In this document: in pieces, positions 43,748 to 54,061 of the stretch
Layout: the number at the start of each line of letters is the position of its first letter
Position numbering within the stretch: the stretch's first letter is position 1
From: JAAXGI01 sp965218255
GTDB taxonomy: Bacteria; Gemmatimonadota; Gemmatimonadetes; Longimicrobiales; Gaopeijiaceae
Reading direction: 5' to 3'
DNA: 64,000 nucleotides
Assembly (NCBI GenBank): GCA_965218255.1
Contig: CBDCKJ010000001.1
Location: forward strand, 310,001 to 374,000
Made by a program: the position numbers and the translations under genes
The notes under the pieces: generated by a model
What the model saw: the letters and a program-made list of their open reading frames with translations, nothing else
The model's database searches: none
What the model was told of the DNA's origin: nothing

Positions 43748-45724
43748 CTACGGGAGCTGAGGTGAAGGAAGATCCACTCGGAAGGCGCCGGCAGGCGCGC
43801 TCCGGGTATGAAGGTCCAGATAGAGTCTGCCCTCCCGGAGCAGGCGAAGCTCCCGGCCCTCGAGGACAATCTCTCCAGCCAGTGCTCCGCTCCCGCCGCC
43901 GAGCGAACGAATCGCGGGACCCGTGTCCGCATCTTCTGCGCTCCGGTGCAGATCGACCTGGACCACGTCGGTCGGCCGGGTCCCGTCCGGGGTGAGCGCG
44001 TATCGCATCGTGCGCGTGTTCGGATCAAACCCGATCGTCCCTCCGGCAACTGGCCCATCTGCCTGCCCCGTAGCCGGGTACAGCTGGACTGGCTCCGGCG
44101 GACGAAGGAGGCTCGGCGTGAAGTCGGGAGACCTCCTGTGGCCGGTCGCCTGTTCGAATGCGTAGGCCATCGCGACCAACTTCGGTTCCTCGAACGCCGC
44201 CCCGAGGAGCTCGAGGCCGACGGGCATCTCATCGTCTGCGTAGCCGGCCGGTACGGTGATCGCTGGCAGTCCGGAGACGGCGCTCAGCGCGCACGAGCTT
44301 CCGGGCTGCGGATCCCCGACGGGACGAGCCGTCTGCCGTATTGTCGGATAGAGGAGCGCATCGAGACGGTTGTCCTCCATGAGAGCCGTGATCGTCGTCC
44401 GCGCCGTGTCCCGCCTTGCCAGGCGGGTCCGGTACGCCTCCGTGTCCAGGCTCTCCACCTCGAGCGAGCTTCGGAGCCCGTTGTCCACGATCTCGTGGTA
44501 CGCACCCGTCGAGACCAATTCTGCGAGGGAGCGAACCGGTGCCCCGGGTGTCTCCTCAAGGTAGGCGTCCAGGTCGAACTTGAACTCCTGCGTGATCACC
44601 GATGCGTTCGCGACGACCTCGGTCAGGTCGGGCTCCTCGATCTCGAGAAACTCTGCGCCGAGCTCCCGCATCGTCTCGATGGCTGCCTCGATCACCTCTC
44701 GAACCGGTTCCTCCGAGTCGCCCTCTCCCAACAGCGCGAGGATCACTCCGATCCGGGCCCCTTCCAGGGCGTTCGCATCGAGGAAGGCCGTGTACGACGC
44801 CGGGATTCGCCCCTCCGAGAGCTCCGTCACGGGATCGGACGGATCGAAGCCCACGGTCGCGTCCAGGACGAGCGCCAGGTCCTGTACAGACCGCGCCAGG
44901 GGACCCCCGATGTCCTGTGTGCGCGACAGCGGGATGATCCCGTCCCCGCTCGCAAGACCGCGAGTAGCGCGAAGGCCGACGAGTGCGTGGTGAGCCGAGG
45001 GTATGCGGATCGATCCGCAGGTATCGCTCCCCATCCCTACGGCGGCAAAACTCGCAGCGACGGCAGCGCCCGTACCCCCGCTCGAGCCCCCCGGATTCCG
45101 GGTGGGGTCGTAGGGATTTCGGGTCTGCCCCGTCAGGGAGCCGACGGTCGTGATCCCGCGGGCGAGTTCGTGCATGTTCGTCTTGCCGAGGATCACGGCG
45201 CCCGCCTCCCGCAGCTTCTCGACCTGGAAGGCGTCGTCCGGGGGGATCGAGGTGGCCAGACCCACGACTCCGGCGGTCGTCGGCATGTCCCGCGTGTCGT
45301 AGTTGTCCTTGAGGAGTACGGGAATCCCGTGAAGCGGACCGCGAACCGTCCCGGACGCCCGTTGCGCGTCGAGCGCGGCGGCTTCCTCGGCCGCACGCGG
45401 GTTCAGCGTCACGATCGTGTTGAGGGCCGGGCCCCGCTGGTCGTAGGCCTCGATCCTGTCGAGGTACTGCGCTACGAGTTCCTGCGACGTGACCTGCCCG
45501 GATTCGAGAGCCAGATTCAGCTCCGTGATTGATTTCTCCATGACGTCGAATGCGCCTGAAGGCGTCTCCGTCTGCGGCGTGCAGCCAGCGGTCACGCCGG
45601 CCACGGCGGATGCGGTGCAGAGCCGGAGGAATGCGGCACCGCAGGGCCGGCCGAGGGGAGGCGCGGCGAGGAGCAGCCTTCCCCCGATACGCCTCGGAAT
45701 CGTCCGCCTGACCGCTCGCTCCAT
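43748..45724 (-). CDS. Amidase-signature lipoprotein with C-terminal CHRD domain
   Basis: 658 residues from the ATG at 45724, preceded by GGAGGACGG. A lipoprotein-type signal with Cys48 (TAGC) exports it. The amidase signature core has catalytic Lys139 (LLKDNYDT), the Ser-Ser pair 214-215 (GGSSGG) and nucleophile Ser238 (TCGSIRIP; the usual preceding Gly is Cys). The last 100 residues form a CHRD domain (MRYALTPDG..., VVQVDLHRSAEDADTG, GRLYLDLHT). It should hydrolyse an amide in the periplasm or at the cell surface. The lyase gene follows 50 bases later, so the two may act on the same compound. Confidence 0.88.
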   Translation of the reverse strand: MERAVRRTIPRRIGGRLLLAAPPLGRPCGAAFLRLCTASAVAGVTAGCTPQTETPSGAFDVMEKSITELNLALESGQVTSQELVAQYLDRIEAYDQRGPALNTIVTLNPRAAEEAAALDAQRASGTVRGPLHGIPVLLKDNYDTRDMPTTAGVVGLATSIPPDDAFQVEKLREAGAVILGKTNMHELARGITTVGSLTGQTRNPYDPTRNPGGSSGGTGAAVAASFAAVGMGSDTCGSIRIPSAHHALVGLRATRGLASGDGIIPLSRTQDIGGPLARSVQDLALVLDATVGFDPSDPVTELSEGRIPASYTAFLDANALEGARIGVILALLGEGDSEEPVREVIEAAIETMRELGAEFLEIEEPDLTEVVANASVITQEFKFDLDAYLEETPGAPVRSLAELVSTGAYHEIVDNGLRSSLEVESLDTEAYRTRLARRDTARTTITALMEDNRLDALLYPTIRQTARPVGDPQPGSSCALSAVSGLPAITVPAGYADDEMPVGLELLGAAFEEPKLVAMAYAFEQATGHRRSPDFTPSLLRPPEPVQLYPATGQADGPVAGGTIGFDPNTRTMRYALTPDGTRPTDVVQVDLHRSAEDADTGPAIRSLGGGSGALAGEIVLEGRELRLLREGRLYLDLHTRSAPAGAFRVDLPSPQLP

Positions 45725-45971
45725 CCGTCCTCCCCACTCGATTGCGGAACCAGGAGCACCCTTGCGGCGACGCCAATTCACCGGGTCCGCCCACCGGGCT
45801 TCCGCGCCACCGGTTTCCGAGCGTCCACCCACCGAGCCAGCAGGGAAGCAGTGCTGCCGTAAGGCGAATCGGAAACCCGCCCGTCAGCCGGCTCGAGAGC
45901 GCGCCGGATTCCCCCTCACGCCCCCCGGTCTCGGGACCACGCACAACTCCTGCCGACGGCCGGTCCGCCCG

Positions 45972-46811
45972 TCAGTGGGTCATCGCCCAGAGGGCAACGT
46001 TGACACCGATCGCGTAGGCGTCCGGCGAGAACCGGTAGAAGAATTCAGGATCTTCCGCCTCCCTTTCCCACCCGTCCGAGATGTCGGTGTTGTGCGTGAT
46101 GAGGACGAGAATCCGGCCCTGATCGTCCAGGATCGCCCGCATGTGGGGAGTGGCGCTGTCGGCACCGAGTTCCGAGGTGCTCCCCCCCATGCGTCTCCAC
46201 GAGTTGATGGAAGGAATCTGCGGCACTTCCGTAACGTCGTAGACGATGTCGAAGAGCGGGTGCTCCAGCGGCAGATCGATGATCTCGAATTCCGGCATGA
46301 CCCTGTGGATCTCGCGTGCGAAGTGGTCCCATCCTCTCGAGCCCCAGAAGTCGTCTACCCAGAGCAGCCCTCCCTTCAGGAGAAAGGCCCTCATCGCCTC
46401 CACCTCTACCTCGTCGAAACCGAGCTCGCCGACGTCCGTGGCCATGAGGAAGGGGCATTCGTACACTTCCGGATCCGTCACCCTGACGATGGCGAAGCCG
46501 GGCTCCCCGTGCGACCAGCTCGAAACGGGGGTCGGCGTAAGCTGGCCGAGCCGGGTGGGCAGGTTCCGATCTGCCTGGGGGTAGTCCGTGTCCCAGCCCC
46601 CGCCGGAGCCGTCGCGCCGGACGGAGGCATACGCGAGACGGCAGAAGGTAAATCCACCGGGCCGGTCCGGAAGTCCGTGGCCGAGCTGTACCCCGGTGTA
46701 CCCTCGCCCTCGGTAGTACCGTTGCGCCTCGAGGGCGCCGGGAAGGCTCAGGGCGGGCCCGAGAACCGCCGCAGGGAGGAGGAGTTGCGCGAGAAGGAGG
46801 CCGGGTTTCAC
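45972..46811 (-). CDS. Exported DUF4159 protein
   Basis: 279 residues with a signal peptide (LLAQLLLPAAVLGPALSLPGALEAQ). The DUF4159 core has RLAYASVRRDGSGGGWDTDYPQADRN, PFLMATDVGELGF, MRAFLLKGGLLWVDDFWG and LPLEHPLFDIVYDVTEVPQIP. The domain is related to glutamine-amidotransferase-like folds and is common in Bacteroidota and Gemmatimonadota, often next to MoxR/BatA-type genes; none is seen here. Function is unknown. Confidence 0.83.
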   Translation of the reverse strand: MKPGLLLAQLLLPAAVLGPALSLPGALEAQRYYRGRGYTGVQLGHGLPDRPGGFTFCRLAYASVRRDGSGGGWDTDYPQADRNLPTRLGQLTPTPVSSWSHGEPGFAIVRVTDPEVYECPFLMATDVGELGFDEVEVEAMRAFLLKGGLLWVDDFWGSRGWDHFAREIHRVMPEFEIIDLPLEHPLFDIVYDVTEVPQIPSINSWRRMGGSTSELGADSATPHMRAILDDQGRILVLITHNTDISDGWEREAEDPEFFYRFSPDAYAIGVNVALWAMTH

Positions 46812-47252
46812 ATGCTCTGGGAGCTAGGGGGAAAGGCGGGTTCATCGCCACGCTACAAAGCTACGCCCGCAGGCGAGGCTACAACAGATGACGGCGCCGC
46901 GATGGCTGTGCCGGCGTCCACGCACGGGTGAGGGGGAAGGGCCAGGTACTCCGCCCCCGGCCGGAGTGCTTGTCGGCGCTCGCGGGGCGCCTTAACCTAC
47001 GGCGGCCAGACGGCCTGTCAGGTGCCCGCCTTCGGAGATCGGCCCCTTGTGCGGAGCAGGGCACGCCACCCCGGGTCGCGGCGGCCGGGACGAGGGAGGG
47101 GTCGCCCCGTAGCGTGCCCTTCGGGTGGGCGTTTCCGGGCGCGTCTGCCGCCCTTCCGCAGGCTGTGCGAGGGGTCGAGGGTGCGCTCCCGTCGGGGTTC
47201 GGCCGAGCAGACGCCGGTGGTCTCCCATGGTCCCCTTACCGGGTGCGGAAGA
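46812..47252. other. Divergent promoter region, no gene seen
   Basis: It separates the minus-strand DUF4159 gene from the + strand CopD gene. A + open frame of about 110 codons (46928-47260) is compositional. No riboswitch or known RNA motif was recognised. Confidence 0.45.
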
Positions 47253-48215
47253 GTGATTGAGGCGAGCCTCCCGCTTGTTCAGAGGTGCCTCGGCTACCTC
47301 AGCGTCCTGGTTCTCGTCGGAGTGGGTGCCTGGGTCGTCTTCGTGCGTCGCGGCACACTCCCCAATCTCGGGCCCGGACTCCCGCCTGCGGAGGCCCGGT
47401 CTGCCGTCGAGGGGCTGACAGGTCGAGTGGCGTGGATCGGCCTCGGGGCCGCCTTCCTCTTCCTCGTCGCGTGGGCGCTCGCCCTTGCGGTCCAGGTAGC
47501 GGCGTTCCGCGACCCCTTCGTTCCTCTGGGAGACGACGTCGAATTCCTCCTCCGGAGCACCTCGTGGGGACGGGTCTGGCTTGCCCAGGGGGCCGTCGCG
47601 GTCGTGCTCCTCCTCTCATTTCTCCGGCTCGTCCGGCGCCGGATCCCGGGCAGGAGGGGAGGTGAGGGAGCGGAGGGGATGACTACCGGGTGGAGGTTCA
47701 CCGCGGGCTTCATCCTTATCCTTCCCCTGACGCAGGCGATGTCGAGTCATGCGATGGCCGAGACCGGTCTCAGCCGGAGCCTCGCCGTGGGTGCGGACGC
47801 CCTGCACGGAGCCGCTGCCGGTACGTGGATCGGCTCACTCGCCGTGATTCTCCTCGCCGCCGGGCCCCTGCCCGGCTCCCGGCCCCTCCTCGCGGCTCAA
47901 CTGCGCGCATTCTCCCCCCTCGCACTTCTGGCCGCGTCCTTCCTCGTCGTCGCCGGCGTCGTCCTCTCCGCCTTCCATCTCCCGGCCATCCGGGACCTCT
48001 GGGAAGCGGCGTATGGGCGCGCCCTCCTGGCGAAGGTCCTCGTCGCCGGCGTCGTCTTCGTGCTTGGCTACCGGAACTGGCGCCACGGCCTTCCGGGAAT
48101 GGACGAGGCACCGGCGGGGGCCAGGAAGGTGCGTATCCAGGCCGCCTTCGAAGTGGGAGCGGCCGTGATCGTGCTCGGGCTCACGGCCCTCCTTACGGGC
48201 CTCCCGACGCCCTGA
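47253..48215 (+). CDS. CopD-family copper resistance membrane protein
   Basis: 320 residues from a GTG at 47253 (start uncertain, because the frame is open upstream). Eight hydrophobic segments match the CopD/PcoD family: RCLGYLSVLVLVGVGAWVVFV, STSWGRVWLAQG, LTQAMSSHAMAE, ADALHGAAAGTWIGSLAVI, FSPLALLAASFLVVAGVVLSAFH and YGRALLAKVLVAGVVFVLGYRNW. The His/Met residues in SSHAM and LHGAAAGTW suit copper handling in the membrane. It converges on the receptor at 48258-50675. A CopC protein is encoded at 56261-56677. Confidence 0.85.
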   Translation: MIEASLPLVQRCLGYLSVLVLVGVGAWVVFVRRGTLPNLGPGLPPAEARSAVEGLTGRVAWIGLGAAFLFLVAWALALAVQVAAFRDPFVPLGDDVEFLLRSTSWGRVWLAQGAVAVVLLLSFLRLVRRRIPGRRGGEGAEGMTTGWRFTAGFILILPLTQAMSSHAMAETGLSRSLAVGADALHGAAAGTWIGSLAVILLAAGPLPGSRPLLAAQLRAFSPLALLAASFLVVAGVVLSAFHLPAIRDLWEAAYGRALLAKVLVAGVVFVLGYRNWRHGLPGMDEAPAGARKVRIQAAFEVGAAVIVLGLTALLTGLPTP

Positions 48216-48257
48216 CAGAGGGGCTCCTCCTCGCGTCCCCTCGAAGGGGGGAGCGCG

Positions 48258-50675
48258 CTACCACTCCACCTCGACCGAGAGCTGCCCGCCCCGCCCGTCA
48301 CTCGGCCATATCCCTGGTCCCGGGTAGAACTCGGGCCGCTTTGTGAAGTACTGCCTGTCGAAGAGGTTGTTGACCCCGGCTCGGATCCGGAGCCAGCCCG
48401 TCGCCCGAACCGCCGCGTTCACGTCCACGACCGTGTACGCCGGAACGAGCCCGACGGCGCCATTCGGAGAGGGGCTCCTGGTGTTCAGGGGATCAGCGAA
48501 GGAGTCGCTCACGTAGCTGACCAGGAGATTCGTGGAGAGGCGGTCTCCGTCGAGCGCGAGTCCCGAGCGGCTGATCCAGCGCGGTACGCTCTCGATCCGG
48601 TTGCCCGCGATGTCGACGTTGCCGCTCCCGGAAGGCACCGTTCCGCTCAGGTAGCTCCCGTCGAAGTAGGACGTAGCGGTGTGGAGACGAAGGAAGGTGC
48701 CGCCGCCCTGGAAGAGCACCGCCTCGATCGAGGCCTCGACGCCGCGCGTCCGGCTCGAGCCCACGTTCGTGCGCAAGAGCAGCGGATCCCCGCCGGGACC
48801 CGCCCCGAGAACCGTCCCGAACCGGTCGTTCACACGGAGTTCGAAGACGTTTACGTCGTAGATGATCCGCGCCCCGGCGGATCCGCGCACACCGGCCTCG
48901 AGCGTCCAGCCACGGGAGTCGTCGAGACCCGGATCCGTCTGCTCGAGTTCGTTCGCCGGGAGAACATCCTTCATGACCTGCGGCCGGTAGGCCTCGCTCC
49001 ACCCGCCGTAGATCTCCGTCCAGATCGATGGTCGGTACGAGGTTCTGATTCCGACCAGCGGATACCTGTGGTCGATCTCCCGCGGCGTTTCCTCGGGATC
49101 GTAGTATGCGAGCCGGCCGAGCAGACGCGTGCGCCCCACCTCCAGCCTGGCCCCCGGAACGATGGACCACGTCGGGGTGACGCGGATGAGGTCTTCAAGA
49201 TAGAGGGCGCCGTTGGTCGTCCTGTAGTGGACGTCTCTCCCGAACCCGCCGGCCCGGACGGTCAGGTCGTAGTCCTCTCCGCTCGTCCCGACCCCCTGCT
49301 GCCGTCGGTGCATGTCGTTGTCGGAGGCAGACAGGCCTACCGCGAGGATCTGGTCCACGGATCCAGCCCGCCATGGCCTGACGAGCCTGAACTCGGCCGT
49401 GTAGCTCTGGTAGCGGTCGATGTCCACCTGCCTCGGCGAGTGTTCTCCCGACTCCGGATCCACGCCATCGGCGTGGTCAGCCAAGCCGACGAACTGTACG
49501 CTGTTGCGGGGGCCCAGCACGGCCGACACCCGGGCCGTAAGCTCCGTCCCGTCGCGGCCCTCCCAGTCGAGCGAGAGCGCCGGGACCGTTATGTCAGGGT
49601 TGTAGTAGTTGCGGGCCCGGGTCGCCTGTCTCGGATCCGACCTGAACATCGCGTCCGTGAGCGGTCCTGGAAGCCGATGCACATAGGTGGAGTGGCCCAC
49701 CTGTGCCCGGAGGCGCAACGCGGGCGAGAGCGCGATCGTGCCCGCGAGGTATTGTGCCGAGTACTCCGACCGGGAATTCGCCCGGTACCCCTCCGAGATC
49801 CGCTCATTCATGTACCCATAGAAGGAGACGGGACCGGCCTCCCCCCGGATCGCATTGTAGGTGCTTCGGAGTCCGAACGACCCGGCCGTGCTGATACTCT
49901 CGAACCCGAGATCCTCGTCGGGCTCCGGGCCCTTGGTCACGTAGTTTACGAGACCCCCGAACTGCGAGCCGTACTGTAGCGCTGCCGTGCCCCGGACCAG
50001 CTCAATCGATTCGATTGCCTCCATCGGGGGGCTGTAGTGGCTGGCCGGATACCCGTACATGTCCGAGTTGAGGAGGACCCCATCTTGCCGGACGTTCAAC
50101 TCCCACGAGCGGTGGGCGTCGAGGCCGCGGGTCGAGATGTTCATCTGGTTTCCGGAGCCGTCCATGTCGTAGACAAAGGCCCCCGGAACCCGGGAAAAGA
50201 TCTGCCGGCCCGTCTTCTCGGCGAGGTTCGCCGGGAGACTCGCCATCTCCACGATCGTCGTCTTGGTTCCCGCGAGGACCATGGTGCCGAGGACGTCCGG
50301 TGCTGTATGCGCCGCTCCGGGGAGCCGCGACGCGCTGGCCAGCACCTCCTCGAGGGCGATCGCTTCGGGTTGAAGCGAGAAGAGGAGGCCGCCCTCACCC
50401 AGCTCTCCCACCCGGTGTTCGGTCGCGAGCGCTTGGTACCCGATGGCCCTCACCACCACTTCGACCGTCCCGGACCAGAGGCCCGGCAGACGGAAGTCGC
50501 CATCGGCGTTGGTAAGGGCGAAGACTTCGTCGCCGTTCGCAATTACGGTGGCGCCTGCAACCGGATTGCCATCGATGTCCAGGACGCGGCCCCGGAGCAC
50601 TTCCGCCTGCTGTGCGTCGAGGTTCACGACCGCGAGCAGGAGGAGGGACAGTAGTGGGGGCATGACTCGAATCAT
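48258..50675 (-). CDS. FecA-like TonB-dependent outer-membrane receptor
   Basis: 805 residues from the ATG at 50675. A signal peptide (MPPLLSLLLLAVVNLDAQQ) is followed by a carboxypeptidase-regulatory-like beta domain (about 25-100), a plug (FSRVPGAFVYDMDGSG, GLDAHRSWELNVRQDGVLLNSDMYGYPASHY, IELVRGTAALQYGSQFGGLVNYV) and a 22-strand-type barrel ending ...LSVEVEW, with a C-terminal aromatic residue. The plug most resembles FecA-type ferric citrate/siderophore receptors. It should import an iron chelate or similar ligand, with energy from TonB-ExbBD elsewhere. The frame is open upstream to 50828, but that part is not signal-like. Confidence 0.9.
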   Translation of the reverse strand: MIRVMPPLLSLLLLAVVNLDAQQAEVLRGRVLDIDGNPVAGATVIANGDEVFALTNADGDFRLPGLWSGTVEVVVRAIGYQALATEHRVGELGEGGLLFSLQPEAIALEEVLASASRLPGAAHTAPDVLGTMVLAGTKTTIVEMASLPANLAEKTGRQIFSRVPGAFVYDMDGSGNQMNISTRGLDAHRSWELNVRQDGVLLNSDMYGYPASHYSPPMEAIESIELVRGTAALQYGSQFGGLVNYVTKGPEPDEDLGFESISTAGSFGLRSTYNAIRGEAGPVSFYGYMNERISEGYRANSRSEYSAQYLAGTIALSPALRLRAQVGHSTYVHRLPGPLTDAMFRSDPRQATRARNYYNPDITVPALSLDWEGRDGTELTARVSAVLGPRNSVQFVGLADHADGVDPESGEHSPRQVDIDRYQSYTAEFRLVRPWRAGSVDQILAVGLSASDNDMHRRQQGVGTSGEDYDLTVRAGGFGRDVHYRTTNGALYLEDLIRVTPTWSIVPGARLEVGRTRLLGRLAYYDPEETPREIDHRYPLVGIRTSYRPSIWTEIYGGWSEAYRPQVMKDVLPANELEQTDPGLDDSRGWTLEAGVRGSAGARIIYDVNVFELRVNDRFGTVLGAGPGGDPLLLRTNVGSSRTRGVEASIEAVLFQGGGTFLRLHTATSYFDGSYLSGTVPSGSGNVDIAGNRIESVPRWISRSGLALDGDRLSTNLLVSYVSDSFADPLNTRSPSPNGAVGLVPAYTVVDVNAAVRATGWLRIRAGVNNLFDRQYFTKRPEFYPGPGIWPSDGRGGQLSVEVEW

Positions 50676-50827
50676 CAAGCCTGCTGGTCGGGACAACCGG
50701 GCACGGGCTCGACCGCTCGAAGGGAGCGCCGGGGACCAGGACCCGGAAGTGGCACTCCCCCGGGCCCCGGACCGACTCGAGAAGGCCAGTCCCTCCCGGT
50801 TCGTCCGGTTCGAACCGGATCGTCGCA

Positions 50828-50901
<74 letters not shown>

Positions 50902-51062
50902 GGCAATTCGCGTGAAGAACTTATTTGAACACCGGCTAGGCCGCCAACCGTGTTCGGCGGCGCCCGCCGGTCGGCCGGGAGGCTGGGAGCGGGCGTGAGC
51001 CCGGAGAACGTCGTGGAGTGGAAGCGGCTCGGGCGCATTGCCGTCGCACAGGCTGGCGCGTC

Positions 51063-51085
51063 AAAGCCACACCCCCTGTGGCTTT
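51063..51085 (-). terminator. Hairpin downstream of RNase P RNA
   Basis: An eight-bp perfect stem (51063-51070 with 51078-51085) with a seven-base loop, about 107 bases beyond the rnpB 3' end on the minus strand. The loop is C-rich on the + strand and there is no T-run, so assignment is tentative. Confidence 0.4.
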
Positions 51086-51191
51086 CCTCCAGCCGTGCGA
51101 GCTTCCGGATGACAGCCTGCCGGGACCGGAGTGTCGCGCGCCGGACACGCCCGGGTGCGACGACGGCTCCGCCACCGGGAGGGCCGATGAC

Positions 51192-51568
51192 CGGGAACGT
51201 GCGAATAAGCCGAGTTCTGTCCCGGCTGCGCCGGGGAGGATCATTTCTCTAGGGTACGCATTGCTGCGAACCTCCAGCAGCCTACCCGGGACTCGATCGG
51301 AGCGGGCCGCTCCTCGTCCCTGCTTGGCCTTGCTCCGGGTGGGGTTTACCGTGCGACTCCCGTTACCGGGAGCCCGGTGCGCCCTTACCGCACCGTTTCA
51401 CCCTTGCCTGTGCACTCCCAGCGGAGGCCATCGGCGGTCTGTTCTCTGTGGCACTTTCCATCGGCTCACGCCGCCCGGGGGTTACCCGGCACCCTGCCCT
51501 GCGGAGCTCGGACTTTCCTCCGACGAAGGCTGCACCCGCCGTCGGCGATCCTCACTCGCACGTTCCCG
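51192..51568 (-). ncRNA. rnpB: RNase P RNA (bacterial type A)
   Basis: The minus strand carries the universally conserved elements: GAGGAAAGTCC near the 5' side (about 51515-51525), GATGGAAAGTGCC, the GGTAAACCCC-type region, and ACAGAACTCGGCTTA near the 3' end. The 5' and 3' ends pair in a 13-bp perfect P1 helix (51556-51568 with 51192-51204), which fixes the boundaries at about 377 nt, a normal length. It is the catalytic RNA for tRNA 5' maturation and lies next to tRNA-Arg on the same strand. Confidence 0.95.
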
Positions 51569-53056
51569 AATCAGATCTGGAGTCTACGGACGAACGGGGT
51601 CGGGGTCCATAGGCGGGGTGCGGCGGCCCGGGTGCCGATCGATCGCATCGCCCGGGGGAGGAAAGTGGGTGGCGCGCCGGCCCGGCGAGGAGAGAGAAGG
51701 GTTCCCGCCACGGCGGTCTGTTAGCGGCGCCCCTGGCAGAGAGACGCCGTTGCGAACGGCGGCGCTCAGAAGGTGTAGCTCACCTCCACGTAGAGAACTC
51801 GGCCGGGCTCGAGGATCTGCTCGCCGCTGAAGGGATTCTTCGAATTGAGGTGGTTCACGAATGCCTCGTCGAAGAGGTTCTGGACCCCGCCGCGCAGGTT
51901 GATTCCTCTTACCGGGGCGATCGCCGCGCGCAGATCGACGGTCCGGTATCCCTCCGTCTCCAGCTCCAGGAGAATCCCGGCCACGCGGCTCTGGCCGGCG
52001 GCCACGTTCGCTGATCCCTCGAGAAACCATCTCCCCCGGGCGGTCTTCGTAGCGCAGGCTCACGCGGCCGCTCAGGGGGGCTACGCCGAAGGCGGGCTCC
52101 GTGACCTCCGCACCTGATGCCGCCGGGAAGAGCGTCTGCTCACCCCGGAGGTAGGAGACCCCTGCGTTTCCCGTCAGCCTCTCGGTCAGCGCCAGCGCGA
52201 GAGATGCTTCTCCGCCGAAGTAGGTCGCGTCGCCGTTGATGTAGCGGTATACGACCGGGGGGAAGATGGGGAGCGGGAGCCGCTTGTCCTCATCCGTGCG
52301 CTCGAGGGTGATGTAGTCGGCGACCCGGCGACCGAAGACGGGTGGTACGAGACTCCCGGATAGCTCCCTTCGATCCAGAGATCGGCCTGGGTGCTCCTCT
52401 CCGGACGCAGGCGCGGATTGCCCATGAATTCTGCGGCCGTCTGCGCCTTCGTTGCCGGCAGGTGGTCCGAGTATCGCTCCGTCGCGTCGGCGGTCCGGAC
52501 GGCGGAACCGAGTCCGAGGGCGAGCGTCTAGGCCGGGGTCAAGGCGAAGCCTGCCGTGGCCGCCGCAGAGATGTTCGTCTCGCTCTGGCCGAGCTCGTGG
52601 ATTCCGTCGATCCGCGCGAGGTACTCGAGGAACTCGTTGTCGGGTTCGTCCGCGTTCGCCGATATCCGGTCCACCCGGAGTGTGCCGGAGAGCCTCGCCC
52701 CCGAGTCCCAGCTCCTGTTCAGCCTTCCGTCGAGCCCGACATCGGTGATGGTCGCATCCGGCTAGAGCCGGTTGTCGAAGAGCACCGTCCCCACCGCAGG
52801 CATCGCCATCATCGCGGGTTCGGCACTCAGGCGCGCGATCGTTCGCCTCGCGTTCCGGTTCGCGCTATAGACGTCGCCCCCGAGGCGGATCGCCCACGGT
52901 CCTCGAGCCAAGTCCACCCCTGCCCGCCCCTGTACGACGATGTCAGAGTCCACCCGGATATCGAGACCGAAGGGAGGTGTGCGCCCGCCCATGGGAACGG
53001 CAGCCCGGGTCGGGTTCGGAACCTGTCAACACCACTGAGACACCCGGGGTTATAAA

Positions 53057-54061
53057 TTAGTGAGTCGGCTGCGGTGTCGATTCCGCAGCTGGTGGATTGA
53101 TCCAGACCTCTTGTGGGAGAGGCTGGGGCTTCGGCATCCCCCGTACGAAGCGGTCCGGGTGCTTGGACCATGCCTTGTGGAGAGTGCGCTCACGCTGGGC
53201 GAGCATCTCATCGGCCCGCCCGTGATGGACGTCGGCAGGGGCAAGCATGGCGATGCCCCCATGGCGGTGTTCGTTGTTGTACCACGGGAAGAAGGATCGG
53301 CAGAAGTCAGTGGCCGCGTGGATGTCCGGGAAGCGGCCAGGGAAGCCGGGGTGGTACTTGACGGTCTTGAAGTGCGCCTCCGAGAAGGGGTTGTCGTCAC
53401 TGACCCGGGGTCGGCCGAGCGAGCGGGTGATGCCGAGATCAGCGAGGAGCTGGGCCGTACACTTGCTCGTCATCGGGCTCCCGCGGTCGGAGTGCAGGGT
53501 CAGCGTCTGGGGCTGGACACTCTGCTTGAGGCAGCTCTCCTGGATGAGCCGGCTGGCGAGCGCGGAGTTCTCGCGGTCGGCGACCATCCATCCGACCACG
53601 TATCGGCTGAAGATGTCGATGAGGACGTAGAGGTAGTAGTACGTCCACTTCTGGGGTCCGAGCAGCCGGGTGATGTCCCATGACCACGTCTGGTTCGGGG
53701 CGGTGGCCACGAGCTCGGGTTTCGTGTACTCGGGGTGGGTGAGCTGATCCCGCCGTTCACGCACGGGGTGGTCCTCAGCCAGGATCCGGTACATCGTGCG
53801 CTCGGAGCAGAGGTATGGGCCCTCGTCGAGGAGGGTGGCCACGATCTCGGCGGGAGACCGGTCGACGAAGCGCGGGCAGGCGAGGGTCTGTCGCACCTGC
53901 TCGCGTTCGGATTCACAAAGAGCCCGGGCGGGCCGCTTGCTGGGCTGCTGGTGCCCGGGACCAGGCTTCTGACGCCGGTAGAACGTCGCGCGCGCCACAC
54001 CCAGCGCCCGGCACGCCGGCACGACGCCGACCTCCGGTGCGAGGGAGGCAGCGGCTGTCAC
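53057..54061 (-). CDS. IS3-family transposase OrfB (DDE integrase)
   Basis: 334 residues beginning at a GTG that overlaps the orfA stop (GTGA). An HTH_21-like N-terminal part (GVARATFYRRQKPG) is followed by the DDE catalytic core: Asp in WSWDITRLLG, Asp in LHSDRGSPM and Glu in NPFSEAHFKTVKYHP, all intact. Unlike most IS3 elements, which use a -1 programmed frameshift, OrfB here has its own overlapping start codon; the frameshift route cannot be excluded. The element may still be active. Confidence 0.9.
   Translation of the reverse strand: MTAAASLAPEVGVVPACRALGVARATFYRRQKPGPGHQQPSKRPARALCESEREQVRQTLACPRFVDRSPAEIVATLLDEGPYLCSERTMYRILAEDHPVRERRDQLTHPEYTKPELVATAPNQTWSWDITRLLGPQKWTYYYLYVLIDIFSRYVVGWMVADRENSALASRLIQESCLKQSVQPQTLTLHSDRGSPMTSKCTAQLLADLGITRSLGRPRVSDDNPFSEAHFKTVKYHPGFPGRFPDIHAATDFCRSFFPWYNNEHRHGGIAMLAPADVHHGRADEMLAQRERTLHKAWSKHPDRFVRGMPKPQPLPQEVWINPPAAESTPQPTH

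Noticed and set aside
51584..52063. Separate 159-codon minus-strand gene near the RNase P RNA
   Set aside because: It is a composite of receptor-pseudogene barrel sequence and out-of-frame sequence, not an independent gene.
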